From CAYWOS01 sp964459985 (lineage in GTDB: Bacteria; Bacillota; Clostridia; Christensenellales; Aristaeellaceae): a DNA stretch of 64,000 nt. The stretch is from NCBI GenBank assembly GCA_964459985.1, contig CAYWOS010000004.1, positions 47,807 to 111,806 on the forward strand, given 5' to 3'. Both the position numbers and the translations under genes were made by a program. The first letter of the stretch is position 1, and every line of letters begins with the position of its first letter. Below the pieces are notes generated by a model. That model had not been told where the DNA came from and did not search any database. It saw only the letters and a list, made by a program, of their open reading frames with translations. Of this stretch, positions 60,977-64,000 are shown in pieces.

Positions 60977-62060
60977 GCGCGATCAGCCTCCTTTTGTTTC
61001 CTTTCGCGTCTCCCGCCGAGCCGCGCGAGCACCTCGCGCACCAGCATGGAGAAGGCGCTCAGGTAGATGATGACGGCGATGATGATATCGATGATTTCCT
61101 TATTGAACTCGGGCTGCATGGAATCGCCGCCGACCTGAATATAGGAGATAAACAGCGCGCTTAAGATGGTCCCCAAGGGGTTGGAGGAGGCGAGCAGCGC
61201 GACGGGAATGCCGTTGAAGCCCATGCCGAGCAGCGCTTTGTCCAGCGTGAACTGCGCCGTGCCGCTCAAGTAAAAGATCGCGCCGCCGATGCCCGCCATC
61301 GCGCCCGCGACGGTCATTGACAGGATGATCGAGCGCTTGGCGTTGATGCCGGCGTACAGGCTGGCGTGGCGGTTGTAGCCGCACGCCTTGAGCTCGTAGC
61401 CGAACGTCGTTTTGGACAGAATGATCCACAAGATCACGGCGAACAGCACGGCGATCAGGAAGCCGATGTTGATGAAGCGCGAGTTGAACAGCTCGTCCAA
61501 ACCGATCTTGGGCAATATGGCGTCGGGGTTGGCGCTGCTGAGCGCCGCCGTGCGGTCCTTGTTCGCCGCGCCCCAGGAGGAGGCGAGCATGACGGGGATG
61601 TTGTTGATCGCCAGATTGACGGCGTACAGCCCGATCCAGTTGAACATGATCGAGGTAATGACCTCGTTGACGTTGAACAGCGCTTTGAATATGCCCGGAA
61701 TCGCGCCCCAGAGCGCGCCGCCCAGCATGGCCAGCAGTATGCACGCCCACCACGGCAGGCGGAAGGCGATGGCGCCCAGCAGCGCGAAGAAGGTGCCGAC
61801 GGTGTACTGGCCGCTCGCGCCGATATTGAACAGTCCCGTCTTGAACGCGAAGCCGACCGACAGCCCCGTCATGATGAGCGGAGCGGCGGTGTACAGCACC
61901 TTGCCGATGCGGTCCACTTTGCTGAAGCCCGTCGTCAGGATTACGCGCAGGCCGTACAGCGCCTTGGGCGAATTAAACGCGATCAGCAGAAGAAACCCGA
62001 CGATAAGCCCCGCCACGATGGATATGAGCGACGCGAGGAAGCTGTTGACGCCTCTTTTGT

Positions 62061-62064
<4 letters not shown>
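60973..62064 (-). CDS. ABC permease, nucleoside/BMP type (NupP-like)
   Basis: 363 residues, GTG start with GTGA overlap. Membrane segments and the motifs FKTGLFNIGASGQYTVG, FNVNEVITSIMFNWI, YELKACGYNRHASLYAGINAKRSI and GMGFNGIPVALLASSNPLGTI match the first permease of the same importer. Confidence 0.88.
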
Positions 62065-63617
<1,553 letters not shown>

Positions 63618-63676
63618 GCTTTCACTCCTCGGGGCGCGTAGTACGGGCGCGGCGCGGAACCGACGGGACAAATAAA

Positions 63677-63703
63677 GGGGACTGTCGCGCTCGGCAGTCC
63701 CGG
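63677..63703 (-). terminator. Weak terminator after the FakA-like gene
   Basis: Minus strand GGGACTG/CAGTCCC (63677-63701) followed by CTTTATTT. Poor T-run, so partial read-through into the ABC operon is possible. Confidence 0.55.
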
Positions 63704-63707
63704 CTAA

Positions 63708-64000
63708 TCACTCGACCGCGATGATGTAGTAGTAAAGCGGCTGACCGCCGAAATGCACCTCGACGTCGCAATCGGGGAACATCTCCTCGATCTCGGCGCC
63801 CAGCGCCCCGGCGTCTTCCTCGCGGGTGTCGGCGCCGTAATACACGGTGATCAGGCCGTCCTCCGGCGTGACGATGGCTTCGCACAGCTTGAGCGCGACG
63901 TCGTGCGCATTATCGGCGCGCATTTCGATCTTGCCGTTGTGCAGGCCGATGATGTCGCCCTCGGCGATGTGCATGTCGGCGTACTCGCTGTCGCGCACGG
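63708..64000 (-). CDS. FakA/YloV-like DAK2-domain protein, C-terminal part
   Basis: Runs off the right edge; about 97 residues visible. DGLITVYYGADTREEDAGALGAEIEEMFPDCDVEVHFGGQPLYYYIIAVE-type ending (seen in short: VHFGGQPLYYYI) is the standard C-terminus of FakA/YloV proteins, which phosphorylate fatty acids bound to FakB. The start of the gene is outside the window. Confidence 0.85.
   Translation of the reverse strand, partial: VRDSEYADMHIAEGDIIGLHNGKIEMRADNAHDVALKLCEAIVTPEDGLITVYYGADTREEDAGALGAEIEEMFPDCDVEVHFGGQPLYYYIIAVE

Overview
The window reads as one stretch of a high-GC Bacillota (Firmicutes) chromosome, most likely a gut-dwelling clostridial lineage. The support is indirect: rsmG is followed by a Noc/ParB gene, comEC by holA, gatCAB is present, there are YesM/YesN-type and CUT1 sugar-transport genes, a class B sortase, a VanW protein, YajC, an ECF S component, frequent ATGA/GTGA stop-start overlaps, and some GTG/TTG starts with strong Shine-Dalgarno sequences. 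No rRNA, tRNA, CRISPR array or prophage was seen.

Layout. 1-11124 (+): the end of hisG, then hisD-C-B-H-A-F-IE, running without a break into gatC-gatA-gatB, an AEC-family permease and an AI-2E-family membrane protein. 11121-18845 (-): serine hydrolase, WalJ-like MBL protein, second MBL hydrolase, comEC, holA, rsmG, terminator, noc-like parB. 19182-21377 (-): VanW-domain protein, mntP, yajC. 21569-29305: PflX-type radical SAM protein, a small protein, a Gfo/Idh/MocA oxidoreductase, two small membrane proteins, a CNNM/CorC-type protein, a thioredoxin-reductase-like flavoprotein that appears to lack its NADPH site, and two exported proteins.

29492-43374 is a glycan-use locus. On the minus strand an ABC importer (binding protein and two permeases, no ATPase) is followed by a Gfo/Idh/MocA oxidoreductase, a GH95 alpha-L-fucosidase and a GH112 galactosyl-N-acetylhexosamine phosphorylase. 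Beside it are an orphan lipoprotein binding protein and a YesM/YesN two-component pair. Together they suggest uptake and phosphorolysis of fucosylated Gal-beta-1,3-HexNAc units from mucin or milk glycans. 43530-51174: an alpha/beta-hydrolase fused to a polytopic membrane domain, then a sortase operon (class B sortase plus two wall-anchored proteins, one with a cohesin-like domain). 51731-64000: YbjN-like protein, FolT-like S component, nth, a PHP phosphoesterase downstream of a gyrase/topoisomerase IV pair, a nucleoside-type ABC transporter (BMP family) and the end of a FakA/YloV-like gene.

The most unusual content is a dispersed non-coding element present four times (18904-19139, 45735-46173, 52304-52520, 53965-54197). 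It is about 235 bp of nearly back-to-back hairpins. All four copies lie just past the 3' end of a gene at a terminator-type hairpin, and three are flanked by a 24-27 bp direct duplication of the terminator stem, with the T-run kept only on the gene-distal copy. At nth the duplication includes the last codons of the gene. This looks like a small non-autonomous mobile element that targets intrinsic terminators and rebuilds them behind itself. A separate 60-bp IS3-like miniature element sits in the loop of another terminator (24095-24154).
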